NCBI RefSeq assembly: GCF_043641665.1
Contig: NC_092183.1
Coordinates: forward strand, 7,666,501 to 7,730,500
From: Enoplosus armatus
Taxonomy: Eukaryota; Chordata; Actinopteri; Centrarchiformes; Enoplosidae
Reading direction: 5' to 3'
DNA length: 64,000 nt
Shown: one piece after another, positions 1-10,041 of the stretch
Layout: each line of letters starts with the position of its first letter
How positions within the stretch are numbered: position 1 is the first letter of the stretch
Position numbers and translations under genes: made by a program
Notes under the pieces: generated by a model
Told to the model about the DNA's origin: nothing
Seen by the model: only the letters and a program-made list of their open reading frames with translations
Databases searched by the model: none

Positions 1-1501
1 CTCAGCTGCCGCAAAAATCGCTGCAACAACATCGGCTACAACACCAGAAAGATGCGCAAAAGGCGCAACAGTAAAATGTATCTGAAGACACGTGCTGACA
101 CTCCCTTCGGAGGTGAGTTAAAATAAGGACGTGGCGTGAAAATGCATTGCGGTCAGTTTTATCCTTAACCACTACTACTTCCTACAGTAAACCTGATAAG
201 CAACTAGGTTCATAATCACCAAGTTTCTTATCTTTAACCTCCATATTCAACATGTTTTATGACTCCACCGTTGCCAGTGTAAACTACTACTGTACACAAT
301 TCCACAGTGGATCAAACATTAACTGTCTTATGTTTTCTTTTAAGGCTACCACTACCAGATGAAGATGCACGTGTTCAACAGAAAACAATTCGACAATGCA
401 GATCCCACCTTCCACGTCAAGTTGTATGGAGCCCATAATGATACAACAAACATATTCGTCGATGTGTAAGTACAAAATCTAAATCTTCCCTGCAAAACCA
501 TGACAATCCATAAAAGCACTGTGCCATGGCTTGGCTAGTGTCCTCCTTTATGTACAACCTGGTAGCTACAGTGCCTGTGATATATAAATTTGGAATTTGA
601 ACCTTGTTTGTACTGACCTTTTCGAAGTGCCAGTCACATGTGCTGTATATCAAGCTCAGACTGGAGAAAGAACTCCAGTAACTCTCAGTTCAAGTTTCCG
701 TAGATGCTGAAGCTAATTTAAAGTCTTGGACGTAAAAGCATGACTTGACAATACGTCAACAATCGCACACAGCAGCTCAGATTGTTCTGCCTTAGTCACA
801 GTACTTTTTAGAAATAATTTATTTTAATTAATGTAGAATTAAGATTGTTGTCTTGAACATACAGCTGCTAGAACGTCTGTGTTCAGTTTCCTGAGCACCT
901 GACTTGACCTGATTTCTCCTCCCTTTGTCCAGCCATGATCAATCTGTCGGTCTGAACCTGACCAACACCTTCTTGGTGTTTACTGAGGAGGATATTGGTG
1001 ACCTGTTGAAGATCCGTCTGAGCTGGGAAGGAGAATCTGAATCCTGGAACTCCGTCTGGAAGAACATTAAGAAAACGTTCTGGGCCTGGAACACAAAGCC
1101 TCCAAAACCTGTGCTGGAAGTCCGGCGGATTCGTGTGAAAGCTGGGGAAACACAGAAGAAGTAAGTAGGGCGTGCAGCTGTCTAGACGCCACACCTCCCC
1201 AAGATTTGTTTTTCTTGACAAACATTTACTGATATTTCTCTTTTTGTTGTCGCAGGTTTACGTTCTGTGCCCAAGACCCTGCAAAAACCGAAATCTCACC
1301 AGGGGATTCTGTGACTTACGTGAAATGTCGTGATGGCTGGGAAGTGAAACCAAGAAAACGGTACGAAACATGATAAAATGTTGGATATCTTGTCAGAATA
1401 ATCTTGCATTAAATGATATTTGAAGAAGCTGTAGTATGGTGTGTGTTTTGATTATTCTTAGCAAATGAAACCTGTTTTTGATCGACAGGCTGCCCATGTA
1501 A
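1..1501 (+). CDS. lipg: Endothelial lipase, 3' part (5' truncated by window)
   Basis: Secreted triglyceride-lipase-family enzyme; endothelial lipase is a phospholipase A1 that remodels HDL while tethered to endothelial heparan sulfate. Exons seen: 1-112, 345-465, 933-1160, 1256-1360 and 1489-1501; together 192 residues plus stop in one frame, all with GT-AG junctions. The first exon gives [14 protein letters not shown] and then the basic run [10 protein letters not shown], the conserved Cys region and heparin-binding cluster before the C-terminal domain. [10 protein letters not shown] opens the PLAT/LH2 domain. [35 protein letters not shown] and [10 protein letters not shown] fit endothelial lipase better than lipoprotein lipase. 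The lipid-contact loop is rich in tryptophan ([16 protein letters not shown]). The catalytic triad lies upstream, outside the window. The C-terminus is uncertain: the last 13 bases need a splice at 1361/1488; without it the frame stops at 1371-1373. Confidence 0.93.
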
Positions 1502-2250
1502 CGACTCGGCACTTCCAACAACTGATGTACCATCACCATGGGGGACCGAACATGGATCAGCGAGAAGCACTGCCTTCTCTTTATTTGAGCACTTTTCGTA
1601 GGAGGAAGATTCATCAGCGCACGGTGGGAGGGGCTTGACTGGACTCTTAACTGCACCTGGGTCCATGGGTTTCTGGAAACAAGGAATCTGGGGTCTGTCC
1701 AGCCTACGAGACTGGGGAAAACGACGCGCAGGCCGGAAGCTAAGGGCAGTCCTAAACGCGTTAAGATTGCCAGAGGAGTTACAGAACGTTCCTTTGTGTG
1801 GACTAGTGACGTAGAATACAGATCTGTGCCAGTGGACATACACCAGCAATTGTAGTCGCTGTACTGTACATTTTTAAATATTTTTATTTATGAAAAAAAA
1901 ATGGAAGCACTGCAAGACCAACGTTATTTATCAGAGCACATCCCATAATGAAGCATATGATGAATGCATTTCTCCTAGATGCAGTATTTGTGTGTATGTT
2001 GTGTGAGTGTGTGTCAATGTGTGGGTGTTTTTGTGTCTGTGGTGACCAAGAAGTGTGCCTTTTCTGCTGAGAGATTACTGATACACTGTATACCTGAAGG
2101 AGATACCTGATGTCATTGCACACAACCTCTTTCTGAGGCTTTGTGCATAGTGTTACTGTTAATGTATGTGGCTTATTTTGGGTGTGTGTTTTTGTATATA
2201 ATGTAAATAACTTTTTGGAAAAATAAATTCACCTGTTATTTGTAGAAACT
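1502..2250 (+). other. lipg: lipg 3' untranslated region with poly(A) signal
   Basis: Non-coding sequence after the lipg stop. It is AT-rich towards the end and reaches a canonical AATAAA at 2222-2227; cleavage is expected 10-30 bases later. The first half (about 1560-1840) is more GC-rich and is open on the minus strand for almost 150 codons in two frames, but the translations resemble nothing I know. The extent is inferred from the signal, not from transcript data. Confidence 0.7.
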
Positions 2251-4095
2251 GTCGCCTATCATTTTTACTGCCACATGTGTGTTGAAAGATGTCTTTATTG
2301 CCTCAGTAAGGATGGGATTATGTTTCTCAGAGATGCACGTCAACTGTCGTGTTTATTGGTAATCGTAGGTTGCAACATGCAAGCTACAATTTGCATCATG
2401 AGAATTTGCTGTAAATTTCTACATTTCACTAATTCAAACATATTGGAGCCCCCAAGGATTTAAATATGCAAGTGACATTTGTGACACTGCCACCATTTGT
2501 GATCTGCATGTAAGCGGAGCTCACAAATCACTTGTGAAACTGATGCCTGGGTATCAAGTAAGCTTACTGGTTGATCCAGCTCCTGTCGGGACGAGGAAAA
2601 CTTAACACATGTTAACACATGTTATGCTCAAAATCTGTACAACTCTAAAATAAACAGCGTTTGCCTTCATGTGACCCTGAGAAACATGTTCAAGCCTTAA
2701 ACAATCACGTCTCAGGAAACAAAGCTATTGTGAACCTATTGTGAAGTTTTACCAGAATAAGGACAATTAAATTTTTTTTTTTTCATGATACCTTTTATTA
2801 GGACGGTCACCTGTAATATCGAATAACAATTGGTTTTTGTTTTTTATTCTGCTTGAATCGTGCAAACCTGGAAATCTAATTCCTCCTGAGGCCTTGTCAG
2901 CTCTCATTTAACAAAAGCTAATTTATCCAACCTCAACATTACTCCCACCAAACTGGAAAGCTTATGAATAAATACACCAAGTTACAACACTTTTTGCTTA
3001 ACTATACATTTGCTGTGTTACAGCATAACACCTTCTTTGAACTGAGTGTTTCTCTATTCCAGCTATTAATTTGTACAGTAGTTGTTGTCACACGTTTTAC
3101 ACATGTGCGCATATTGCTCACTAGTAATCTCATCTTTCAACATAAAGTAAAAGCCCTCTGTAATAAAGTGGTTGCATTGTGAGTAGTAATAAATCAGGAA
3201 TGCCACCAACATTCCTGACCTATAATAACACATTTGGTGGTGAGGTTGCAACATCCTGCTGAGCCTCATGTTTCTCTATACAGCAAAACTGGATTACAGA
3301 GAGTCAAGCCAAATATTTTGTGTCACACCTTCCTCTGCCCTGTTAGGTTTCACTGAAATGTCCGGCAGGTTAGGAGGATTGTCTTGGCAGTGTGCTACAC
3401 TTAACACCAGGTGGTTGACTATGACTGCCAGATCTTAGTTGTTTTGGCTGCTTTCTGCCAGCTTGAGTAGTCTCGTTAGCTCAAATGATTCATGCCTTTT
3501 GCTTTTTATCCCTCTTGTATTTTTCTCAGTGTGTTTTCTGGTTGTAATTATCTTCAACACTCTGATCCGCTCTTGTCTGAGACTCATTGCAGCAGTAACC
3601 TATTTTCCCCAAGGCAGAAAACCTTCATTTTTACATGAGGACCGTGCCCCCTCACTAACCAACATACCACCCAGTGTTGATTTGGTGACTCATTTCAGTA
3701 TCGTAGTCATGGAGTATCTTAACCTCCTCCATGCCATCTGCCTCCTGTATATAGCAAACCACGACCTCTTTAGTCATCGTCTGGTTGGCCAGTAAAGCTT
3801 CTTAACTGGTACTTCTGCGTGTCTTGCATAAGCTAGAACACACATTACTGGATCAACCCACCATAATGCAGCGCTTGTTATTTCTGCAATGCTAACAGAG
3901 TAGTAAATCTGAGTGTTTTGGAAGCTTTAGATGGTTGTTTCACAAGAAAATCTAAACTCAAGGTTAATTTAATAGTTTACAGAACCACAACTGCATCTCT
4001 AGGTCTATATTAACGGGTGGACTTTGCTCAGTTGTATATATAGCATGACATAAATGTGGATCTTGGGTGAAATGATGACAGGTCTTTGGGAGGGG
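2251..4095. other. Intergenic, no gene recognised
   Basis: AT-rich sequence between the lipg poly(A) signal and the first repeat relic. Short open frames, including a 118-codon one at 3439-3795, show no family resemblance. A perfect small tandem of the palindromic decamer AACACATGTT lies near 2604-2624. Nothing else is supported. Confidence 0.5.
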
Positions 4096-4099
4096 AGAT

Positions 4100-4345
4100 C
4101 GTAACCCTAACCCGTGTCTCTGTTCAAAATGGTCTTGGATGCAAATGGCCTTCTTGATCTTTCTCTGGCGGTCTACTCACTCCTGGTCAATGATTTGGAC
4201 CCCTTCCCAGTCGATGCTGTGAATGGCTTTGGTCTGGTTTTTACAGACAGCTGATGTTGTCTGTTTCCAGTGTTCATTCAGTCTCTTGGCCAGGGTCCTT
4301 GTTGTTTCACTGATGTACTGTTCCTTTAGATGGTTATTAAAGGAA
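4100..4345 (-). pseudogene. Penelope-like retroelement relic: GIY-YIG endonuclease domain
   Basis: On the minus strand the translation reads EQYISETTRTLAKRLNEH, then SAVCKN and SIDWEGVQIIDQE. This resembles the GIY-YIG endonuclease domain at the C-terminus of Penelope-like retroelements: a Y-x-G/S-E-T-x-R-x-L-x-x-R-x-x-E-H segment followed by D-W-x-G-V-x-x-x-D-x-E. After a TGA stop (complement of 4177-4179) the same frame goes on with RQRKIKKAI, matching the family's usual R-x-I-K-E-A-I segment, and then degenerates. The expected Gly of YIGET is Ser here. No reverse transcriptase part is visible, so this is a decayed 5'-truncated end. The assignment rests on remembered family patterns. Confidence 0.65.
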
Positions 4346-4424
4346 AAGGTAGATATTTTGGTTAATGTGCTTTCATGCCGAGAGTTAGATGAGAAGGTTG
4401 TTATCACTGTCATGCCTGTATGCT

Positions 4425-4605
4425 AAATATGAAGCTACCGCCAGCTAACTTAGCGTAGCATAAAGACTGGAAACAGGGGGAATCAGCTAACCTGGCTCTG
4501 TCCATAGGTGATAAAACCCACAACCAGCACCTCTAAAGGTCACTAATAACACTTTTTATCTCAAAAACCAAAGTGTAAAGTTTTATGGGGGGGTTAATGT
4601 GACAT
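4425..4605. repeat. Teleost dispersed repeat fragment
   Basis: The stretch with TTAGCGTAGCATAAAGACTGG, AAACAGGGGGAATCAGC and CCAGCACCTCTAAAGG resembles an interspersed repeat common in fish intergenic DNA. I recognise the wording of the repeat but not a family name, and see neither terminal repeats nor target duplication. The right edge is uncertain; a G-run at about 4587-4593 lies near it. Confidence 0.55.
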
Positions 4606-6535
4606 AATCAAAAGCAAATGTATTATGGAACAAAAGAAATGTTACAAGAGGTAGGATTACTTACACAGTTTCTGGGAAACTTTACTGAGTAAAACACATA
4701 CAACATAGTTCTTTGTGCATCAATCCACCTTCCAGATTTTAGGGGGTCCTGGGTTTACATAGGCAGTTATCCAGAAAATTCAGTGAACCTGCTTCTTTGA
4801 ACTGGAGCCCTGCAGAATATTTTGTTTTAGAGGCACAAACCAAGATCAAAATGTGAACAAAAGCACAGTCCCACAACCACAATTTGATACACAGGACTGG
4901 AACCCACTATTGCTCCCAATTTTGATTGACATGTATTTCAGTACATAGACTACCATCAGACAGCAATTGAATCTAAGTTATTAAAGTTTCTGATAGAGGT
5001 CTGTTTACATTAAAACCAAAAATTACATTTCAATGATTTCAAATAGTATGGTGATGATGCATAACACACACTAATTACTGTATGTCTATGAATATATGTC
5101 AAATATAGGATGTCAAACTAACTCTTGAAAGACTACTGTTCTATGTTGGCTACTATAACTGCCCTGATTTGTATTGATAGAATGAATATACACTAAGCTT
5201 ATACTGTATGCAACATAGCCTATAAACATAGCCTGTACTGTATAACTGTTGTAACTGTTGATGCTTCATGATTCTTTCTGACAAATCTCAAATTTCAGGG
5301 GAACTCCACTGACAAAAAAATGAAAGCTGAAACCTGGCAGACAAAAAACAGTTTTGAGTTTTGTATGCCAGGCACATAGACCATAGGTTAATCGTTTCAT
5401 CTAAAAAAGAACAAGGGATTCACAAACAACTGTTGCATGTGACGCAACTTTTCTGATCATTTTCCAAGACCTATTTCAGCACAACTGAGAAGAGGCACCA
5501 CCACTGTTACCACAAAGACCCTGAAGTCGAATCACATGATCGCAAGAGGTTTAAGACTTGTCCAACATTCGCAGTAAATTCATTTGTGCATGTCCTGTGA
5601 AGAAGTAAAATAAACTTGAATAAGGTTTCAAATCTAAATGTTTTTGTTTCAAGGTCCTTCATGCAGTGTCTCTATCATTGCTTCCAGATCGTTTGGCACA
5701 GCACGCCATGGGCAGTTCTGTGTTGCTGGTTACCCTGGTGCCACGTGCCTGGCAGATTAAAGGGTGGTGGTGCACACATTGCCACATGTTGAGATGTTGG
5801 CTCAAGCACCAAATCAGCCACTGCATGCCCTGCGGATCAACAGCAAAGAGTGGGGGTGGGGTGGGTCACCTCACATGATCCCAGCAGTCCATGCACGCAC
5901 TGATGTAAATCAGAAAGAAAAGCCACTTGAAGGATGTTTCTCAGACGTTTCATGACATCACAGTGGAAACAGTTTCAGCAGAGCCGGCTGTTGACCTCTA
6001 AACACCCTCTGCGTGTACTATACTCAGTGTGATGCCAGCTGAGTGATTGTGGCACACCAGTTAGAGTCTGGCAGGAGTTTAAAGTATGGAGGTCACATGG
6101 ACTGTCTGTGTTTCCAAGTAAGATGTTCTCCAAATTTCCTAGGAATGTGAGAGGTGAGAGGGACGGAGGCGGACCTGACTTTTGTTTTTAGGGAATATGC
6201 TCTTACATATGATTATTTGAACTAATAATCCATTGGATATTTGATCTGAGAATCATGTTTTTGTTGAAGACGTGTTGTGATGATAAAAGGTTAGAGCGGT
6301 GGAGGGATACACTGGATACGCCAGCCATAAAATATCCTCTGCTTTTTTTCCTCTTTGTTTTCCATTTTGGCAATAAAAGGGCCAAATTGATAGCATCATC
6401 TGTTTGGCCTGCTATCAGTCTGTGTCTCGGGTAGCAATCACATATTTTTGTCTTGAGGAGACTGGCAGAAAAGCTGATAAATCAGATGAACATTTTCGTA
6501 ATGTTTCCACCACTGCAAACAGGAAAAACACGACT
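4606..6535. other. Intergenic, no gene recognised
   Basis: AT-rich sequence with no convincing coding frame, RNA gene or repeat structure. The open frames of 60-70 codons here overlap each other and resemble no known family. Confidence 0.4.
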
Positions 6536-6539
6536 AGGA

Positions 6540-7025
6540 CTCTGCCATACAGCCATGCTAGCAGCACTGTAAGGCTGTGCTGCCAGTATGCATGCTAACA
6601 TGCTAATGTTAAGCAGGCGTAATGTTTTCAATGTTCACCCTCTAGTTTAACGTGTTAGCATGCAAACATTTACTAAGTGTGCTAGGTATTTGATCCTAAG
6701 TATTGGACAAAATGAAATTTTGACCTGATGATGGCGCTAGATTATGTTACAATTCATCCTGATGGGGACATGAATGAATGTACCAAATTTCACGTCCAAT
6801 AGTTTTTAAGATATTTCACTCAAAACCACAAATGTGAACGTCATGGTGGTGCTAGAGAAAAAGTCGGGGGATTGCCCAAAGTCAGTAGGATTCATCCTCT
6901 GGGGACCATGAATGTCTGTACAAACTGTCATGGGAATCCATCCAATAGTTGTTTAGATGTTTCAGTTTGGACCAAAGTGTTGGACTGATGGCCCTCCCAC
7001 AATGCTATCCCTAAAGCCATTCCGC
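6540..7025 (+). repeat. Dispersed repeat, copy 1 (inverted relative to copy at 24150-24650)
   Basis: Starts near ACAGCCATGCTAGCAGCA and ends near GCTATCCCTAAAGCCATTCC. Shared landmarks with the reverse complement of 24150-24650 include the GGCTGTGC block, GTTAGCATGCAAACA, the ATTCATCCT-GGGGAC blocks, TAGTTGTTTAGAT and GACCAAAGTG. The internal phrase about a gene-like CATGAATGTCTGTACAAA window is also matched. Divergence is considerable, so the insertions are old. No clear terminal inverted repeat or target duplication was found; probably a non-autonomous DNA transposon. Confidence 0.7.
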
Positions 7026-7600
7026 TAGCTAGCAATCATCATGCATTTAAATGCGAAACTAGCCTTCAGATGATCAACAATCGCAAGCTACACAAGACTT
7101 TTAATTTGAAGCGACCAGTTCTACATAGTTTCCAAAGGGTTAGGGTTAGGTTATCTCCCTGTCTTATTTATTGTCATGCCCTTGTGCACTGCCCCATGTT
7201 ACATATCTGAGGGATGTCATGATGTCAAAAGGAAAGTAGAGAACAGTGTTCACATGCAGGAGAACACGCTGCTGTTCCTAGGAGGGAAGGTGCGCAGTCA
7301 CAGTGAGTATTATTATTAACCAATCATAAAATAGCGAGACAAAATAAACATCCAATCAGAGATCACATGCTTTGAGGTCTATGTTTATGTTTTGACAGTA
7401 CACACCATGTTTGTTTACAGGCAGCTATAATTACACTGTCACCTGGTTCTTGTACTGTATATGTATGTAAGTGTTAGCGAGAGTGTCAGGGGGGGCAATT
7501 TTCCACTAGTCCCCTGAGCTCCTATTGGTGCACACGTCACAACTTGACACCACTATTATGGTGTCACATTTGCTTCTTTTGTGCTGGGATCAGTGCGGTG
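7026..7600. other. Intergenic, no gene recognised
   Basis: Non-coding sequence between the dispersed repeat and a local duplication. It includes a two-unit TTAGGG-like run (GGGTTAGGGTTAGG near 7137-7150), far too short to be a telomeric relic. Nothing else is supported. Confidence 0.4.
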
Positions 7601-7604
7601 TTGT

Positions 7605-8370
7605 ACGATGTTGTGACTGGCTGAGAGGTGCGTCAGGGCCTCAGCTGTTGTTTAAGTCATGATGTCATCTTTAACAACTTCCAAGAAAGAATTCATGAGG
7701 TCAAGTTCATGATGAGATGTCGAAGGGGAAAACATCCTTTACCTTTTGGTACAATGGATGAGACAGAGGTCATCAAAAACAAACTGAATGATAATATGAG
7801 TCAAATATATCAATGCTCTGTTCCTCTATTTACAGTTTAAGGTCTGGTGTGTATCTGGGGATCATCAGGTTTTAATCAAAGATTAATTTGCCAGAATGGA
7901 ATAGCATCTAATCTCAGGTCACGCTTGTGTTATGCTCTTATGACTGGCTGAGGTGTGCTTCAGGTTCTCAGCTGTTTAAACTCCATCTATTCTTGGCATC
8001 ATAAAAAGACAAGCGGACAAAAACGAATCAGAGATGTTGACACGTGGCTTTCACACGTTATCTCATTATGTTTGTAGACCAAGCAGAAGCATAAGTGACA
8101 TTACTAAAATTTTATATAAAATTTCTTGTGTGAAGAAAGAATAGTAGTTAAGTTATATTTCACATTATTTTTTGTATATATTTTGGTGAGTTGTTGACAT
8201 AAAAAGATTTGTGAATAAAATAAACATGAAATTCTTCAATCATTTAAAATTTCCTTGGAAGAATTGGAAAAATCATTTGTAGCTGACTCATTTTGGTACA
8301 ATGGACAATGACGATTGTAATCAAGAACAACTGGAATGAGTATTTGAAACAATACTGTTGGGGATGACTT
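7605..8370. repeat. Diverged local tandem duplication
   Basis: Two neighbouring segments share ordered blocks. Near 7615 and again near 7940 the text reads GACTGGCTGAG, then GTGCGTCAGG or GTGCTTCAGG, then CTCAGCTGTT. Further on, TTTGGTACAATGGA followed by a GAATGA block occurs near 7745 and again near 8293. Spacing differs between copies (roughly 325 and 545 bp), so indels have accumulated. No coding potential is conserved between the copies. Confidence 0.5.
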
Positions 8371-9825
8371 TCAGGAAATGAGTCAAGGTTATTGGTACAA
8401 GCCTTGTTTACGGCCTCTGATTTGCTATGCATGGTGCTGTTACCAGGCTTTGATGAAAAGCTGCATTTCCCGGACTTAAAACTAATTTATTCTATTAAAC
8501 AGAGAGAGGAGAGAGAGAGGACGGGTCAGGCTGCGGGTCGTTGTTCTGACGAACAGCTCCCACACAGCTGGACCTCTGCCTGGCAGAGCTGTCCACCCTC
8601 TGCTGTCCTCAGTGTCCCTTCACCCCTCGACAGGGTGGGCAGTTACTGTATCATACCATTTCTCAACCATCCATGACCACACCCCCATCATTAAGTGCCA
8701 ACATGGGCACAACTGGAGAGACTGGTGAGCCAATGGTGGAGGAGCTGGCCATGTGGTAAACCCAGTTGACCCAGTCAGCACTGAGCCGGCATCAGTTCTC
8801 CTCACTTTCTCTCAGGGGATTTCCCAAATTAAAAGGGGGATTATTGTCTGTGTCTGAATGTCACATATTTGCCACGACTTTTGCTTAGAAATGTCAAATG
8901 GTAATTGCAGAATGATCTTACAAACAGGAACTCAGACAATGTCCGCACTTATAATAATTTAAGATACCGTGGGAAAACACTGATTTGTTTCTGAAACAGG
9001 AAATGTATCAAATTTCTAATTTTATCAAATGTATCGCAGCTCCAGCTTAAAGCACAGACATAAGATTGATATCGATTTTCTCATCACCTAACAGAAAGAA
9101 AGAAAATAAGTCTATTTCCCAAAATGAACTATCCCTTAAGTTGTTTCATCTAGCTAAACCTAACCCTAACCACAACTCTAACAGTTTTTTCATCAGAATT
9201 TCAAGAAATGTATTTGATAATTAACTCATAGTTGCAGTAGTTGGCATAAATTACACCTAGATTGTTTTAAAGTCGATCAAAAAGCTAAGAATTCACTAAG
9301 TTACTGTGACTTAAGTGTCACTGGAGTTCACTATAGTCATATCCACCTTTGACGGTTTTTGCAATCAGTCACACCGCTTTCAGACTTCCTCACAGGGTCA
9401 GAGATCAAAGATGAGCTGGTGCAACAGAGCTCCCTCTCTCATTCAGGTTACTCAGTAGCTCAGGAAACTGTTCTGCAAACAAAACTTCTGGCATGCAGTC
9501 AAATTGAGTCATAGCACGTCCAACCCAAGATAAAAAGGTAAATATTCCGCATGGCAACGTCTTCTTAGAAGCCACTGTTTCTACAGCAATGAGTTCCCTG
9601 TGGGCCTGTAAATGTACTGTGCTCAAAAGTAGTCCATGAAATGTATGTCTGTACCTGAATTATGTTAAACATACTTAATGACTACTACTATTCTTTTATA
9701 TATCAGGTAATGGCAACAAACTAATTAATTACTATAATTTTGTGAATTAATCATTTAACCGCAAAATGACTGTGATACTTAACTAGTTATGAATAAATAG
9801 TCATTATTTGGTTATTTTTGTTGAG
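8371..9825. other. Intergenic, no gene recognised
   Basis: Contains a short (GA)n tract near 8500-8520 followed by a locally GC-richer stretch to about 8760. No exon-like frame with splice signals or family resemblance was found. A few CTAACCC-like units near 9160-9175 are too few to call telomeric. Confidence 0.4.
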
Positions 9826-10041
9826 TGCAAATATATAGTGCTTTACAATTTGCCTCTCATTCACACACAAACACACTCACAGATGGCAGCAAGGCACCAT
9901 GCAAAACAACAGGCTAACAATGTGGAGCAACTCAGGGTTCAGTGTTGTGTTTAAGGACACTTGATGTGTACAGGAGGAGCAATGGGCCGAACTGCCAACC
10001 CTGCAATCAATAGACGACCCCCTCTACCTGTTGAGCCATAG
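9826..10041 (-). repeat. tRNA-derived SINE-like dispersed repeat
   Basis: Read on the minus strand the element begins near 10041 with TGGCTCAACAGGTAGAGG, a good RNA polymerase III A box of tRNA type, and continues to GGCAGTTCGGCCC, a degenerate B box. The downstream body matches a repeat phrase common in fish genomes (on the plus strand: AGTGCTTTACA, a CATTCACACA block, GATGGCAGCAAGG, GGGTTCAGTGTTG, AAGGACACTTGATG). The decayed B box suggests an old, inactive copy. Family name not assigned. Confidence 0.65.

Noticed and set aside
1..112. Lipoprotein lipase (lpl) rather than lipg
   Set aside because: This exon fits both, but the downstream [27 protein letters not shown] and CRDGWEVK segments fit endothelial lipase clearly better.
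7137..7155. TTAGGG-like words here and at 4103, 9160 and 15100 as interstitial telomere repeats
   Set aside because: Only one to three imperfect units at each place, as expected from chance and decayed repeats.
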